A DNA stretch of 40,244 nucleotides from Bacillota bacterium (GTDB lineage Bacteria; Bacillota; Negativicutes; Sporomusales; CTSoil-080). Below the pieces are notes generated by a model. That model was not told where the DNA came from, searched no databases, and saw nothing but the letters and a program-made list of their open reading frames with translations. Location: contig JAGGAE010000003.1 in the NCBI GenBank assembly GCA_017889725.1, forward strand, positions 1 through 40,244. Reading direction: 5' to 3'. The stretch's first letter is position 1, and the number at the start of each line of letters is the position of its first letter. This document shows positions 8,673-20,114 of this stretch, piece after piece. Position numbers and translations under genes: made by a program.

Positions 8673-8782
8673 AATATAACTGCTCCTTCCTTAACTCAGA
8701 TTATTATTCCAGAGAAAAAACATCCTTAATCTTATTGTTAAAAATTACTTCTCCTCAGCTTGCACTAATTCCTTTTTTCACT

Positions 8783-8807
8783 AAATAATAAAGAGGGTAT
8801 TCCCTCT
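8783..8807 (-). terminator. Terminator after the orphan secreted-protein gene
   Basis: Minus strand AGAGGG-AATA-CCCTCT followed by TTATTATTTAG, eight bases past the stop codon. It separates this gene from yicC. Confidence 0.75.
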
Positions 8808-8814
8808 AGTATTA

Positions 8815-9408
8815 TCATCTAAATTTATCTAAGGCAAATATAAAATTATGCTTCCGCCGGTCGTTTGTCACAAGATTTAGCACAGCAGTTTTATTCCTAT
8901 TAACCTGATCCTTCATAATATATATGAATAGCTTAGTAGAATAGACGCCGCTCACCGGATGGCTTTTCTCCGGTTCAGGAATCACATACACAAGCAAAGA
9001 AGGGATCGTCTTTGTTCCCTGCCGTATAACCGCTTGTACGCCATCAGCGAAACTTTCGTATTTCCCAAATAAGGTTACTCTGAAAACCAAATACTGCTTA
9101 TAAGGTTCAAGAACTTTTTTCCCTTCTGCAAGACTAACTTCTTTCCCGGCAAGTATTTTATCCCTGGCATCGGACGCTAACAGTAAAAAGGGAGTAAAAA
9201 AACACGCCTGCTCCATATTACTATTTATAACTATTGCCCCTTCTTCATAAACAGTCCAGGGGCGAAAAAAATCGTCTAACATAAGTACTGAATTTTGGCA
9301 TCCATACTCTTGAGCCAAAAAAATAGTGTCTCTAGATACTTCGGCAAAAACTGCCGCTGGCTTGACCCATAGTAACACGAATAGAACTGCCCATAACCAC
9401 TTTCTCAT
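8815..9408 (-). CDS. Secreted protein of unknown function
   Basis: A 197-residue product. It begins MRKWLWAVLFVLLWV with a cleavage site after PAAVFA (about residue 22), so it is a standard Sec signal peptide; there is no lipobox Cys. The mature part has just two cysteines (YGCQN and EQACFF), which could pair outside the membrane, and it ends in a basic segment FALDKFR. I do not recognise the family. I start at ATG 9408, which has AGGAGG seven bases upstream; the alternative six codons earlier has no ribosome site. It is monocistronic, with its own promoter and terminator, and its start region lies within a long inverted repeat. Confidence 0.75.
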   Translation of the reverse strand: MRKWLWAVLFVLLWVKPAAVFAEVSRDTIFLAQEYGCQNSVLMLDDFFRPWTVYEEGAIVINSNMEQACFFTPFLLLASDARDKILAGKEVSLAEGKKVLEPYKQYLVFRVTLFGKYESFADGVQAVIRQGTKTIPSLLVYVIPEPEKSHPVSGVYSTKLFIYIMKDQVNRNKTAVLNLVTNDRRKHNFIFALDKFR

Positions 9409-9445
9409 ATATATACCTCCTAGCAATCTCTAGGAGTATATATAT
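9407..9445 (-). promoter_or_regulatory. Long inverted repeat spanning -10 to start codon
   Basis: The left arm (9407-9423) and right arm (9430-9445) are complementary over 16 bp with one bulged C and a 6-nt loop. The repeat contains the AGGAGG ribosome site and two bases of the ATG in one arm, and the probable -10 in the other. It could be a repressor operator or a 5' mRNA hairpin that hides the ribosome site. Confidence 0.65.
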
Positions 9446-9469
9446 TCAGTCTGCATCGTTTTATGTCAA
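9441..9469 (-). promoter_or_regulatory. Promoter of the orphan secreted-protein gene
   Basis: Perfect -35 TTGACA (9464-9469), then AATATA at a 17-bp spacing (9441-9446); TATATA follows at 19 bp. The -10 merges into the A/T-rich arm of the inverted repeat. Confidence 0.6.
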
Positions 9470-9488
9470 TATATTACATTGATAGAAA

Positions 9489-9521
9489 TAGGGTTACCCA
9501 AAATTCATTTGAGCAACCCTA
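9489..9521 (-). terminator. Terminator of the dapF-dapL transcript
   Basis: Stem of 14 pairs, including G-U pairs, formed by TAGGGTTGCTCAAA and TTTGGGTAACCCTA around a short loop. It is followed on the minus strand by TTTCTATC and starts eight bases after the dapL stop. Confidence 0.75.
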
Positions 9522-9528
9522 CTGATCT

Positions 9529-10764
9529 TTAGAAGCTAAGTTTTGTTTTAATTCTGGCTATAGCCTCTTCTGTGTTTTCCCTGTTTCCGAAGGCCGTAAG
9601 ACGGAAATAGCCTTCGCCGGAAGGACCAAATCCCGATCCGGGAGTTCCCACGATATGGACGTTTGTCAATAGTTTATCGAAAAACTCCCAGGAATCCATA
9701 CCCTTAGGTGTTTTAAGCCAAATATACGGAGCGTTGACTCCCCCATAGGCCTCCAAACCAATGCTCAATAGCCCTTCGCGTATAATTTTTGCATTAGTCA
9801 TATAATAATCTACTACTGCCCGAATTTCGGCCTGACCAGCTTCGGTATAGACTGCTTCTGCGCCACGTTGCACGATATACGGTACACCATTAAATTTGGT
9901 GGTTTGTCGTCTATTCCATAACTTATTTAGGGAATGAGCGGTTCCATCCTTAGTAACTGCCATAACTTTTTTAGGTACTACCGTATAAGCGCAGCGTGTA
10001 CCGGTAAAGCCAGCCAGCTTCGAGAACGACCGAAACTCAATAGCCACTTCGTCTGCCCCTTCGATTTCATATATGCTGTGTGGAATATCATCTTCACAGA
10101 TATATGCTTCATAGGCAGCATCAAATAAAATAACGGAACCATTCTTTTTGGCATAATCAACCCATTTTTTCAATTCACTTTTCGGCAACACTGTGCCCGT
10201 GGGATTATTAGGGCAACACAAATAAATCATATCCACCTTTGTCTCTGGCAGTGCGGGTTTAAAGTCATTTTCTGCTGTGCAGGGTAAATATACAATGCCG
10301 GGGAATTTCCCGTCGGGCCCAAGTTTACCCGATCGGCCTGCCATGACATTAGTGTCAAGGTATACAGGATACACCGGATCGGTAATCGCCACGGTGTTAT
10401 TCGTACCAAATAACTCCTGAATATTACCTACATCACTCTTAGAACCATCGCTAATAAATACTTCGTCTTCCCCAAGAGTTATACCATAAGGAGCATAGTC
10501 ATTTTCAATAACTTTATTAATCAAAAAGTTGTATCCCTGTTCCGGGCCATAACCACGGAAGGTTTCGGCCTTTGCCATTTCATCAACCGCATGATGCATC
10601 GCGTTAATTACAGCAGGAACCAAAGGCTGAGTCACGTCGCCAATTCCCAGACGAATAATATTCGACGCCGGATTCTGCGCCTTATAAGTAGCTACTCGCC
10701 TTGCTATTTCAGCAAAAAGATAACTTCCCTGAAGCTTCAAATAGTTTTCATTAATTAATGCCAT
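9529..10764 (-). CDS. dapL: LL-diaminopimelate aminotransferase
   Basis: PLP enzyme that converts tetrahydrodipicolinate directly to LL-diaminopimelate, bypassing the acylated succinyl/acetyl routes. The 411-residue protein begins [20 protein letters not shown], a DapL signature. It shows NNPTG (186-190), the Asp215 PLP contact and the Schiff-base Lys249 in [15 protein letters not shown] 10764 is chosen because AAAGGAG lies seven bases upstream. It sits 28 bases after dapF, so the two consecutive steps to meso-diaminopimelate are encoded together. No dapC/dapD/dapE is in view. Confidence 0.96.
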   Translation of the reverse strand: MALINENYLKLQGSYLFAEIARRVATYKAQNPASNIIRLGIGDVTQPLVPAVINAMHHAVDEMAKAETFRGYGPEQGYNFLINKVIENDYAPYGITLGEDEVFISDGSKSDVGNIQELFGTNNTVAITDPVYPVYLDTNVMAGRSGKLGPDGKFPGIVYLPCTAENDFKPALPETKVDMIYLCCPNNPTGTVLPKSELKKWVDYAKKNGSVILFDAAYEAYICEDDIPHSIYEIEGADEVAIEFRSFSKLAGFTGTRCAYTVVPKKVMAVTKDGTAHSLNKLWNRRQTTKFNGVPYIVQRGAEAVYTEAGQAEIRAVVDYYMTNAKIIREGLLSIGLEAYGGVNAPYIWLKTPKGMDSWEFFDKLLTNVHIVGTPGSGFGPSGEGYFRLTAFGNRENTEEAIARIKTKLSF

Positions 10765-10792
10765 ATGATTACTCCTTTCCATCTAAAACAAC

Positions 10793-11635
10793 TTATACAT
10801 TTAACAAATAACTACCCCGAAAAACTTCCTCACCCGGTCCAGACATATAAATATGCCCATCTTCGTCCCATTCAATAAACAAATCGCCCCCGTCCAGATG
10901 GACAACCGCCTGACGCCCAGTCTTATCATTAAGAACGGCAGCTGTTAAGGTGGCGCAAGCACCTGTACCGCAGGCCAGTGTAATACCCGCCCCCCGTTCC
11001 CAAACCCGCATTCTTAGTTCATCGTTGGCAAGCACCTGGACAAACTCCACATTGGTCTTACGCGGGAAAATCGGCAAAGTTTCGATCTTCGGACCATAAT
11101 AAGGTAAATCTAAAGCATCAAGGTCTTCCACAAACATGACAAAGTGCGGGTTTCCCATCGAAACCGCGGTTCCATAAAAAGTTGTTCCTTCAATCACTAC
11201 CGGTTGATGTATGACTTGTTCGTCAGCTATACCAGTCATAGGTATTTCGCTCCGCTTTAAACGTGGACACCCCATATCGACTCTGACACTGTTGATGGAA
11301 CCATTATCAGCAAAGACTATTTCAGGTTTTATGAGGCCCGCTAAAGTTTCTAACAAAATTTTCGTTTTATTCGTCAAGCCGTTTTCATATACATAGCGGG
11401 CTACACACCGGGTAACATTTCCACACATTTCGGCTTCACTGCCATCGGAGTTAAAAATCCTCATTTTAAAATCAGCTGAATCCGAGGGCAGAACAAAAAC
11501 CAATCCATCCGCGCCTATACCGAAATGACGATCACAAATTTCAATCGCGGCCTGTTTAAAGTCTGAAACCGTTTCCTTAAATCCATTAACAATTACAAAA
11601 TCATTACCTAAACCATGCCATTTCGAAAACTGCAT
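10793..11635 (-). CDS. dapF: Diaminopimelate epimerase
   Basis: Cofactor-independent epimerase that makes meso-diaminopimelate for peptidoglycan and lysine. The 280-residue product starts MQFSKWHGLGNDFVIV. It has both catalytic cysteines in their motifs: Cys71 in EMCGN and a second in ACGTGACAT near residue 219. ATG 11635 follows GGGGGATTAAA; the frame stays open eight codons further but without a ribosome site. It lies between the Ca-ATPase gene (24 bases upstream) and dapL. Confidence 0.97.
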   Translation of the reverse strand: MQFSKWHGLGNDFVIVNGFKETVSDFKQAAIEICDRHFGIGADGLVFVLPSDSADFKMRIFNSDGSEAEMCGNVTRCVARYVYENGLTNKTKILLETLAGLIKPEIVFADNGSINSVRVDMGCPRLKRSEIPMTGIADEQVIHQPVVIEGTTFYGTAVSMGNPHFVMFVEDLDALDLPYYGPKIETLPIFPRKTNVEFVQVLANDELRMRVWERGAGITLACGTGACATLTAAVLNDKTGRQAVVHLDGGDLFIEWDEDGHIYMSGPGEEVFRGSYLLNV

Positions 11636-11659
11636 TTTAATCCCCCTATCTACTAACAA

Positions 11660-14413
11660 CTACCATCTATTATAATTTGCTCGAACAGTCCGCCCTGCCG
11701 GACGCCGCCAAAAAATATGTTTAACTCCTCCCAATAGCATGGTCCAACCAGCTACGATCAATACTATTATCCAGTCATAAGGCGTGAGCATAACCGTTGA
11801 AAAAATACTACGCAGTACAGGCACATAAATAATTGCCAATTGCATGACCGCGGACCAAATTGTCGCGGCTATAAGATATAGATTACTTGTAAACTCCAAC
11901 TCAAAGATTGTCTTTGTCTCCGACCTGCAATCATAAACATGAAACAGCTGGGAAAACACCAACGTCGTCAACGCCATCGTCCTGGCCAAATCCAAATCTT
12001 TTTTTACATAATATACTGCTGCAAATACTAAAATTGTGCTTAAACCGATTTGAACCCCCCGTCCAATAATTTTACGACTTAATCCCCGTGAAAAAATATT
12101 TTCAGCCGGATTACGGGGCGGCCGGTTCATAATGCCGGGCTCACTGGGATCAACACCGAGAGCCATAGCCGGAAAACCGTCAGTCACGAGATTTACCCAA
12201 AGAATTTGTACCGGTAGAAGCGGTAAAGGCAACCCTATTAGCGAAGCCACGAACATAGTCAGCACTTCCCCAATATTACAAGCCAGAAGATATCGGATAA
12301 ACTTACGGATGTTATCATATATCCCGCGACCTGCTTCCACAGCGGCTACGATAGTTGCAAAATTATCGTCCGCCAACGTCATAGCCGAAGCTTCCCTGGT
12401 GACATCTGTTCCCGTTTGTCCCATTGCCACTCCAATATCCGCCTCTTTGACGGCCGGAGCGTCATTTACTCCGTCCCCCGTCATGGCGACGATATGTCCG
12501 TTGGCACGTAGCGCTTTGACAATTCTCAACTTATGGGCAGGTGAAACCCGAGCATACACTGAGATGGTATCAACCAAACCGGCCAAATCCCGTTCACTTA
12601 GTTTATCGAGTTCAGACCCGGTCAGGGCTTTATCGCCTTCTTTAAACATGGTGAGTTCACTGGCAATAGCGATTGCCGTGTTGCGATGATCCCCGGTAAT
12701 CATTACCGTTTTAATTCCCGCGTGGCGACAAACACTAATAGCCTCTCTAGCATCTTCTCGCGGCGGATCAATCATCCCGGCCAGACCAGCAAACACCAGT
12801 TGGCGTTCACACGTTTCATCGACATTTACCGCTTCACTGGCTTCCAGCCGCCGATACGCCATCGCCAATACGCGCAACGCACTCTGGGTTAACTCGTTAT
12901 TAATCTGATAAATTTTTTCGATAATCCTCGGAGTTAACGGCATTTCGCGCGACCCGTCAAAATAATACCGGCACAAATCTAGAATTGTGTCCAATGCACC
13001 TTTAGTATACAGCGTTGTTTTACCACCTTGTTCGCTGTATACTACCGACATCCGCCTTCGCTGGGCTTCAAATGGTATTTCCGCCAAGCGCTGTTTAATT
13101 TTTTCGAGATCTTGCCGCCATAGTCCGGCTTTTCCGGCAGCCACTACCAACGCGCCTTCCGTGGGATCCCCTTCTACCGACCAGACACGGGACGGTCTTT
13201 TCCTCCATAATCCGGTAAATTCAATATCATTGTGTTTTAATACACTATTATTGCATAAACAGCCTATTTCTAAACACATTAGTAATGATTTATCTTTTTT
13301 TACTTCAAATTCCTTCTTGTCTAGAAAAATTTCCCCTTTTATTTCATAACCGATGCCGCTGACATCGTACATTTGCTGATTTGCGTAAATTTTTCGTACA
13401 GTCATCTGATTTTGCGTAAGAGTACCTGTCTTATCCGAGCAGATTACAGTGGTACAGCCCAACGTTTCAACCGCCGGTAGTTTTCGTACAATGGCATTGT
13501 GTTTTATCATACGCTGTACACCCAACGCTAAAGCTACCGTTACAATGGCCGGCAATCCTTCAGGAATAGCGGCGACCGCCAAACTGATTCCTGCCATGCA
13601 CATAAGAAATACCGGCTCTCCTTTAGCTACACCTGTCAAAACAACAATCAAACAGATCGCCAAACAGCCCCATACCATCCACTTGCCCAGTCGATTCAGC
13701 CGTCGCTGCAGCGGAGTATCTTCCGGTTCAGCTTCTTGAATCATTCCGTATATTTTACCAACTTCCGTTTGCATACCGGTCGAGCATACAGCGGCTTTCC
13801 CCCGCCCTCTCGTTATCACCGTTCCTGCATAAACCATGTTCTTACGGTCACCTAATGTAGTCTCTTCCTGATAAATGGTATCGGCAATTTTACGTACAGG
13901 CATTGCTTCACCAGTCAGCGCTGCTTCCTCTACTTCTAGATTAACCGAATAAAGGAGTCTTCCATCGGCGGCAATAATATCCCCTGCTTCCAGCATGAGT
14001 ACATCTCCCGGCACTAACATTCGGGCAGGTACATGCTGAATTACGCCATTTCTTAATACTCTGGCTGTCGGAGCCGTTAATTTTTTGAGCGCCTCCATCG
14101 ACTTTTCCGCCTTATTTTCCTGAACAAATCCTAGTAATGCGTTAATCACTACAATAGCCAGAATTGTCACGGCATCAACATACTCACCCAAAAAGGCGGA
14201 AATCAAGGTGGCTGCTAAAAGAACCATCACCATAAAATCTTCAAATTGGGCCAAAAGGCGCTTCCACCAAGCACTTTTTGGTTTACTTACCATTTCGTTG
14301 TATCCAAACTGCTCCAGTCTTTCTTTTACATCTCCGGCTTGTAGTCCGCTGTCCTGGTTAATCCGCCAAAAACGTAGCGTCTCTTCAACCGTCCTGGCAT
14401 ACCATTTTTCCAC
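11660..14413 (-). CDS. SERCA-like calcium-transporting P-type ATPase
   Basis: A 917-residue P2A-type cation pump that probably exports Ca2+ across the cytoplasmic membrane. The phosphorylation motif [10 protein letters not shown] lies near residue 327, the A-domain TGE is in ALTGEAMPV, and [11 protein letters not shown] is the hinge. Calcium-site residues of the SERCA type can be matched: PEGLPA in TM4, NIGEV in TM5, and NLVTDG in TM6. The start is GTG at 14413 with GAGGTG seven bases upstream. It is the first gene of an apparent run with dapF-dapL and diverges from rqcH. Substrate is assigned by these residues; Mn2+ is the main alternative. Confidence 0.9.
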   Translation of the reverse strand: MEKWYARTVEETLRFWRINQDSGLQAGDVKERLEQFGYNEMVSKPKSAWWKRLLAQFEDFMVMVLLAATLISAFLGEYVDAVTILAIVVINALLGFVQENKAEKSMEALKKLTAPTARVLRNGVIQHVPARMLVPGDVLMLEAGDIIAADGRLLYSVNLEVEEAALTGEAMPVRKIADTIYQEETTLGDRKNMVYAGTVITRGRGKAAVCSTGMQTEVGKIYGMIQEAEPEDTPLQRRLNRLGKWMVWGCLAICLIVVLTGVAKGEPVFLMCMAGISLAVAAIPEGLPAIVTVALALGVQRMIKHNAIVRKLPAVETLGCTTVICSDKTGTLTQNQMTVRKIYANQQMYDVSGIGYEIKGEIFLDKKEFEVKKDKSLLMCLEIGCLCNNSVLKHNDIEFTGLWRKRPSRVWSVEGDPTEGALVVAAGKAGLWRQDLEKIKQRLAEIPFEAQRRRMSVVYSEQGGKTTLYTKGALDTILDLCRYYFDGSREMPLTPRIIEKIYQINNELTQSALRVLAMAYRRLEASEAVNVDETCERQLVFAGLAGMIDPPREDAREAISVCRHAGIKTVMITGDHRNTAIAIASELTMFKEGDKALTGSELDKLSERDLAGLVDTISVYARVSPAHKLRIVKALRANGHIVAMTGDGVNDAPAVKEADIGVAMGQTGTDVTREASAMTLADDNFATIVAAVEAGRGIYDNIRKFIRYLLACNIGEVLTMFVASLIGLPLPLLPVQILWVNLVTDGFPAMALGVDPSEPGIMNRPPRNPAENIFSRGLSRKIIGRGVQIGLSTILVFAAVYYVKKDLDLARTMALTTLVFSQLFHVYDCRSETKTIFELEFTSNLYLIAATIWSAVMQLAIIYVPVLRSIFSTVMLTPYDWIIVLIVAGWTMLLGGVKHIFWRRPAGRTVRANYNRW

Positions 14414-14481
14414 TATGGGCCACCTCGCTCACATGTTCTCGTTACCCATGTTATTCCAGCTAGATGGCAATTAGACCTTAT

Positions 14482-14511
14482 TTGACCAAACCGACCAAGT
14501 AATGGTATACT
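14482..14511 (+). promoter_or_regulatory. Promoter of rqcH
   Basis: TTGACC (-35, 14482-14487), 18-bp spacer, TATACT (-10, 14506-14511). The predicted start of transcription, near 14518, excludes an ATG-like start at 14513 and supports translation from 14540. Confidence 0.75.
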
Positions 14512-14539
14512 TGTGGCAAAAATCGCCCTGGAGGCTTGT

Positions 14540-16293
14540 ATGAATATTGACGGACTATCTTTATCACCACTGGTTACTGAACTTGATAACGCCCTTTCCG
14601 GCGGACGAGTTGATAAGATTTTTCAGCCGGATAAATATACTCTTATCCTTTGGATAAGACAAACTGGTATAACTCTTCCTCTCTTAATATCGGCAAATCC
14701 AGAGCATCCCCGCCTGCATCTGGCCACGGCCATCCCGGAAAATCCTCCCTCACCCCCAGTTTTCACCATGCTGCTCCGAAAGCATCTGGAAGATGGGCGT
14801 ATCGCCAAAATAAGCCAACATGGCTTAGATCGCTGTGTATCGATTTACATTGACGTACGAGGTGAACGGGGCCTTATTGTTACCAAAGAACTGGTTTTTG
14901 AACTTATGGGGAAACACAGCAACATCATTCTGGTTCAAGACAAAGTGATCACTGACGCCATCCGCCGAGTCAGCCCTGCCATGAGCCGGGTTCGCCAGAT
15001 TTTACCCGGGCGAGAGTTCAGCCTCCCACCCGCTCAGGACGGTGACAATCTTCTAACTGCAAACCTAACTGAATTTATAACCAAGCTGGTCCAACCTACG
15101 CCGTCTGAAGTCCTTTTGAGTAAGGCCATAGTACAGGCAACAGTGGGAATCGGCCCGGCAACCGCACGAGAAGCAGTGTGGCGTGCCGGACTGCCTTTGA
15201 CCATTCCGCTGGGTGATTTGGACAATGCCGACTTGTCATCCCTGGAACAAGCCTTTAATGAAATTCTGACCCCGTTAAAGCAAGGAGAAACTCAACCTTG
15301 TATCGCTGTTGCCAATGACAATAGTCGCCTTCTAGGTATGGCTGCCTTCCCATTAGAACACCTTACCGCCCAAAACCGTCTATTTCCTACTATGAGTGAG
15401 GCCGTTGAATTCGCCGCCTGTTTTGCGGGGCGTCAGGACACACCGGAAAAAACAACTCTTAGTAAATTTGTTTGTAGTGAAATCACACGATTAGAACGAA
15501 AATTGGCCACTCTCCGACAGGAACTTGCTACCGCCGAAGATGCCGACATTCTCAGAAAGCAAGCGGATATTCTCATGGCTAATATTTATGTTATTCCCCC
15601 TCGGGCAACCCAAGCGGTACTACCCGACCTTTACGCCGACGATCCCGAAACAGCCACACTTCCTATCCCCCTCGATCCGATGCTCTCGGCCTTGGAAAAT
15701 GCCCAGCATTATTATGCTAAATACAACAAATTTAAGAGGGCGCAGCATTCCCTTGCCACGCAACTGGAAGAATGCCAAAATGAAATTAGCTACCTTGATA
15801 GCATCGCGGTCGCTTTAGAGCAAGCCGTCAGTCTCGCGGAAACCGGCGAAATCCGTCAAGAACTTATTCAGTCAGGCTATATAAAAGAGAAAAGTAAACG
15901 ACGTCCAGCTCCGCTTAGTGCGCCCTTGACCGTAACAACACCCGACGGTTTATCCGTGCTTATAGGAAAAAACAACCGGCAAAATGATGTAGTTACCTTT
16001 AAACACGGCAGACCAGACGAGCTATGGTTTCATACCAAGGATATTCCCGGCTCTCACGTCATTCTAAAAGCGTGCGGTGCCGAGCCTTCCCTTGAGACTA
16101 TAAACCTAGTTGCCGGTATCGCCGCCTATTTTAGCAAAGCTCGCCAGTCTGCCACGGTACCGGTAGACTATACCAAACGGCGCTACGTAAAAAAACCGGC
16201 AGGTGCCAAACCGGGATTTGTCATCTATGATCATCAAAAAACAATCTATGTTACACCCCAGCAAGAAATCGTGGAAAAACTAATAGAAAATAA

Positions 16294-16309
<16 letters not shown>
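14540..16309 (+). CDS. rqcH: Ribosome quality-control factor RqcH (NFACT family)
   Basis: Binds stalled 50S subunits and recruits tRNA-Ala to add C-terminal alanine tails that mark nascent chains for degradation; older names are FbpA and fibronectin-binding protein. At 589 residues it has the normal length. NFACT-N ends with the Asp97-Arg98 pair in GLDR, the same numbering as the D97/R98 residues important in B. subtilis RqcH. Coiled-coil segments lie around 310-430, and NFACT-R near the C-terminus has ELWFHTKDIPGSHVIL. ATG 14540 has TGGAGG upstream. It is on the opposite strand from its neighbours and ends convergently with pyrR. Confidence 0.95.
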
Positions 16310-17804
<1,495 letters not shown>

Positions 17805-17808
<4 letters not shown>

Positions 17809-18257
17809 AACACTTCATCCTTTTTGTCCATCTTAAATAACAGCATATATATAATAATGCATACTCCTGTCACAATCGCGATATCAGCAATATTGAATAC
17901 CGGCCAAATGCGAAAATCAAGATAATCCATGACATAACCGGTTCTTATTCGATCAATTAAATTCCCGGCTGCCCCTCCCGTCAAAAGTCCAATCCCACAG
18001 CGTAATAAGGGATATTCACGAGGAAGGCGTGGATAAAAATAAATAACCACTGCAAACAACGCGATGGCAATCAAAACAAAAACCAGCGTGCGATGTTCCA
18101 AAAGGCCGAACGCCGCCCCGGGATTATTAACATAGGTAAAGTGAAAAATATTAGGTATAACGGGAACACTCATCCCCAGCAGCATTTTGGACCCAACCCA
18201 ATATTTCACTGACTGATCTAAAAAAATCACTGCTACTACTAATATTAATATAGGCAC
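17805..18257 (-). CDS. lspA: Lipoprotein signal peptidase (SPase II)
   Basis: Membrane aspartyl protease that removes signal peptides from prolipoproteins after lipidation. At 150 residues with four hydrophobic helices it is typical. The catalytic Asp102 lies in GAAGNLIDR and Asp125 in FNIAD; the N-terminal FLDQSVKYW and NNPGAAFG are also conserved. It starts at GTG 18257; GGAG lies upstream but spacing is loose. It overlaps rluD by four bases. It is first in the lspA-rluD-pyrR operon, which ends at the shared palindrome. Confidence 0.96.
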
Positions 18258-18348
18258 AACCTTATTCTCTCCAATCCTAACTTCAGCCGGACGGCAGTAC
18301 CAACCCTGCTATATAAAAAAGTAATTTAATTTTTCAGTAAAATGCAAA

Positions 18349-18372
18349 GAAGCGTAGCTTGAGCTACGCTTC
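18349..18372 (-). terminator. Terminator of the ferredoxin gene
   Basis: Minus strand GAAGCGTAGCT and AGCTACGCTTC pair over 11 bp around a 2-nt loop, followed by TTTGCATTTTAC. It lies 12 bases past the ferredoxin stop and isolates it from lspA. Confidence 0.88.
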
Positions 18373-18383
18373 GTAAGTTCAAA

Positions 18384-18551
18384 CTATTTACCCGCACTGA
18401 TAGCACCTACCGGGCAGGTTTCTGCGCAAGAACCACAATCAATACATTCTTCGCTGATAGTGTATTGCGCATCCCCTTCAGCAATAGCACCTACCGGGCA
18501 TACGGAAGCGCATGCACCACATTTAACACATTCTTCGCTGATTACATACAT
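18384..18551 (-). CDS. Clostridial-type 2[4Fe-4S] ferredoxin
   Basis: A 55-residue low-potential electron carrier. Two CxxCxxCxxxCP motifs are complete: Cys8, 11, 14, 18 and Cys36, 39, 42, 46, for two 4Fe-4S clusters. Internal duplication is plain (ISEEC...PVGAI twice). The start is ATG 18551 (MYVISEEC) with GGGAGG at suitable distance, not the longer in-frame version. It is monocistronic between its own extended -10 promoter and a strong terminator. This points to an anaerobic lifestyle. Partner oxidoreductases are not in the window. Confidence 0.96.
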   Translation of the reverse strand: MYVISEECVKCGACASVCPVGAIAEGDAQYTISEECIDCGSCAETCPVGAISAGK

Positions 18552-18583
18552 TAGTTTCTCACCTCCCTGCATTACTACATTGT

Positions 18584-18592
18584 ATTATACCA
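18584..18592 (-). promoter_or_regulatory. Extended -10 promoter of the ferredoxin gene
   Basis: Minus strand TGGTATAAT is a perfect extended -10. The -35 is poor. Transcription would start about 25 bases ahead of the ATG. Confidence 0.7.
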
Positions 18593-18617
18593 TAACACCT
18601 GGAAATTAAAACATATT

Positions 18618-19334
18618 TTAGTCAGAGTTTTTATGAAAAAACAATCTTTGGTATATTTTTTTTCGATAATAGTAGGCTAAACCCGCTAAGAGCAGTAATA
18701 AAGTCGTCACCACTACCGTAACCTTAAGATTACTGGTTAAGTATTGCCCTAAGAAAGAATAAAGTACGATTGCCGGAGTTTGACCAAGAGCAGTAGCCCA
18801 GCAATACGACCCAAAAGCCATCCCTGTCAGTCCGGCTCCGTAACTAACGATTTTAAACGGTACCACCGGGGTAAGGCGGGTTATAAAAATAGCCAGAACT
18901 CCATTATCCTTTATAAAAGTATCGGTTTTATCAAGATATTTTGCATTCACCAATTTTTCCACAGCCGGACGACCATACCATCTCGCAATACCAAAGTCTA
19001 AAGTGGCTCCAAGGAAAGACCCGAGCCAAGAATACAGCGCCCCGAGTGGCCAGCCAAAAACCCAAGCGTTGGTAATAGTAATCACCATGCCCGGCACGAA
19101 AGGTACCAGAGTTTGAATAATCATCATCAATATACCGACAACCGGCGCCCACCCTCCATAAGCGAGAACAAATTGACGCACTTGATCAAAATCATGATGT
19201 CTTAAATGATCAAGACTACTATAAGTAAATTCCTGCACTCCAGGAACACAAAAAAAGATTATACCTGCTGCCAGCAAAACTCCCAATTTAATAAGTAGAG
19301 TTTTTTTTACCGACATCCGGTCCAATAACTCCAC
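18618..19334 (-). CDS. VTT-domain (TVP38/TMEM64/DedA-like) membrane protein
   Basis: A multi-spanning inner-membrane protein of about 238 residues. Hydrophobic segments lie at about 14-30, 60-85, 88-115, 148-185 and 205-227. The central region includes FVPGMVITITNAWVFG and GAxLDFGIARWYGR, followed by FITRLTPVVPFKIVSYGAGLTGM, which is the VTT (SNARE-associated) signature. Relatives are proposed lipid scramblases or undecaprenyl-phosphate flippases, but no role is shown for this one. The start is uncertain: GTG 19334, TTG 19325 (best Shine-Dalgarno spacing) or ATG 19316. It ends just before the ferredoxin promoter. Confidence 0.85.
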   Translation of the reverse strand: MELLDRMSVKKTLLIKLGVLLAAGIIFFCVPGVQEFTYSSLDHLRHHDFDQVRQFVLAYGGWAPVVGILMMIIQTLVPFVPGMVITITNAWVFGWPLGALYSWLGSFLGATLDFGIARWYGRPAVEKLVNAKYLDKTDTFIKDNGVLAIFITRLTPVVPFKIVSYGAGLTGMAFGSYCWATALGQTPAIVLYSFLGQYLTSNLKVTVVVTTLLLLLAGLAYYYRKKIYQRLFFHKNSD

Positions 19335-19405
19335 CTCCGCTCCCCAGCAACAACATTACACGACTACTTACTACTACCTGCATCGTCTAAAATCCTCTAT
19401 GTTTG

Positions 19406-19437
19406 AAAAAAAAAGCAACAAGAGCATATGCCCCGTT
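19406..19437 (-). terminator. Terminator after yteA
   Basis: Stem AAC-GGGGC / GCTCT-GTT with a bulge and an ATAT loop, followed by GC and nine T on the minus strand. It is placed just beyond the yteA stop. Confidence 0.72.
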
Positions 19438-19444
19438 ACCCATA

Positions 19445-20101
19445 CTATTCTGGACTTTCTCTCTTAACCTTTCTTGCTGAATACTGCTGCCAGACAGCTG
19501 GAATGGCAGCGGCAATATCGACAATCCCCTCATGTTCATGACTGTTGGGAAATAAATGATCATAATCTTCCGACCCAGGTAAGTCCTGAGGCGAATCAGA
19601 GCTTCCATATTTAAGTACATCCTGAAGCGCATCCTCACCGTCGAAACCAACAAATTCCGAATCACTATCATCCAAAAAGGTTCTTTTAAATGGTGGTTCC
19701 AGCGATTCTTCTTCTATAGGACGAGGCATATCGTCTATAGGCTTATCCTGCCGCTGGCAGTCAATACAAAGTTTTGCCCAAGGAAGCGCCTCCAGCCTTT
19801 CCATAGCAATCGGCTGCCGACAGGTTTCACACGTTCCATACGTATTATTTTCCAATCTGGTCAAAGCAGCTTCCACTTCACCCAATAACCCTAACGCATT
19901 ATCCTTGAGAGCAGTATCTTTGCTGCGCTCAAACATTTCACTACCGAGATCAGCCGGGTGATTGTCGTATACCGATAACTCCCCAACAGAATATGCCATG
20001 GTATCTAATATTCCATTCTCTAAGTGCGCAATCTCCCCCGATAATCGTTCTTTTTCCTCAAGCAATTTTTGTTTGAAACGTGCCTGAAGCTCTGCCTGCA
20101 T
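19445..20101 (-). CDS. yteA: YteA-family DksA/TraR zinc-finger protein
   Basis: A 218-residue protein. The N-terminal coiled-coil region (about 1-85) resembles DksA and ends before a C4 zinc finger: CETC (91-94) and CIDC (112-115). This is followed by an acidic, proline-rich tail ending in SARKVKRESPE. YteA proteins are linked to sporulating Firmicutes, and in Bacillus ylyA precedes lspA much as here. It may act at the RNA polymerase secondary channel, by analogy with DksA; that is inference. It lies 13 bases after the nitroreductase gene and ends at a good terminator. Confidence 0.88.
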   Translation of the reverse strand: MQAELQARFKQKLLEEKERLSGEIAHLENGILDTMAYSVGELSVYDNHPADLGSEMFERSKDTALKDNALGLLGEVEAALTRLENNTYGTCETCRQPIAMERLEALPWAKLCIDCQRQDKPIDDMPRPIEEESLEPPFKRTFLDDSDSEFVGFDGEDALQDVLKYGSSDSPQDLPGSEDYDHLFPNSHEHEGIVDIAAAIPAVWQQYSARKVKRESPE

Positions 20102-20114
20102 ATTAAATCCCTCC

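Noticed and set aside
12132-12689. 185-codon open frame on the plus strand inside the Ca-ATPase gene
   Set aside because: It is wholly antisense to a well-conserved gene, has Ser/Pro/Ile-rich random composition and no ribosome site.
19387-19671. 94-codon minus frame overlapping the end of yteA
   Set aside because: An out-of-frame shadow running through the yteA terminator; no ribosome site.
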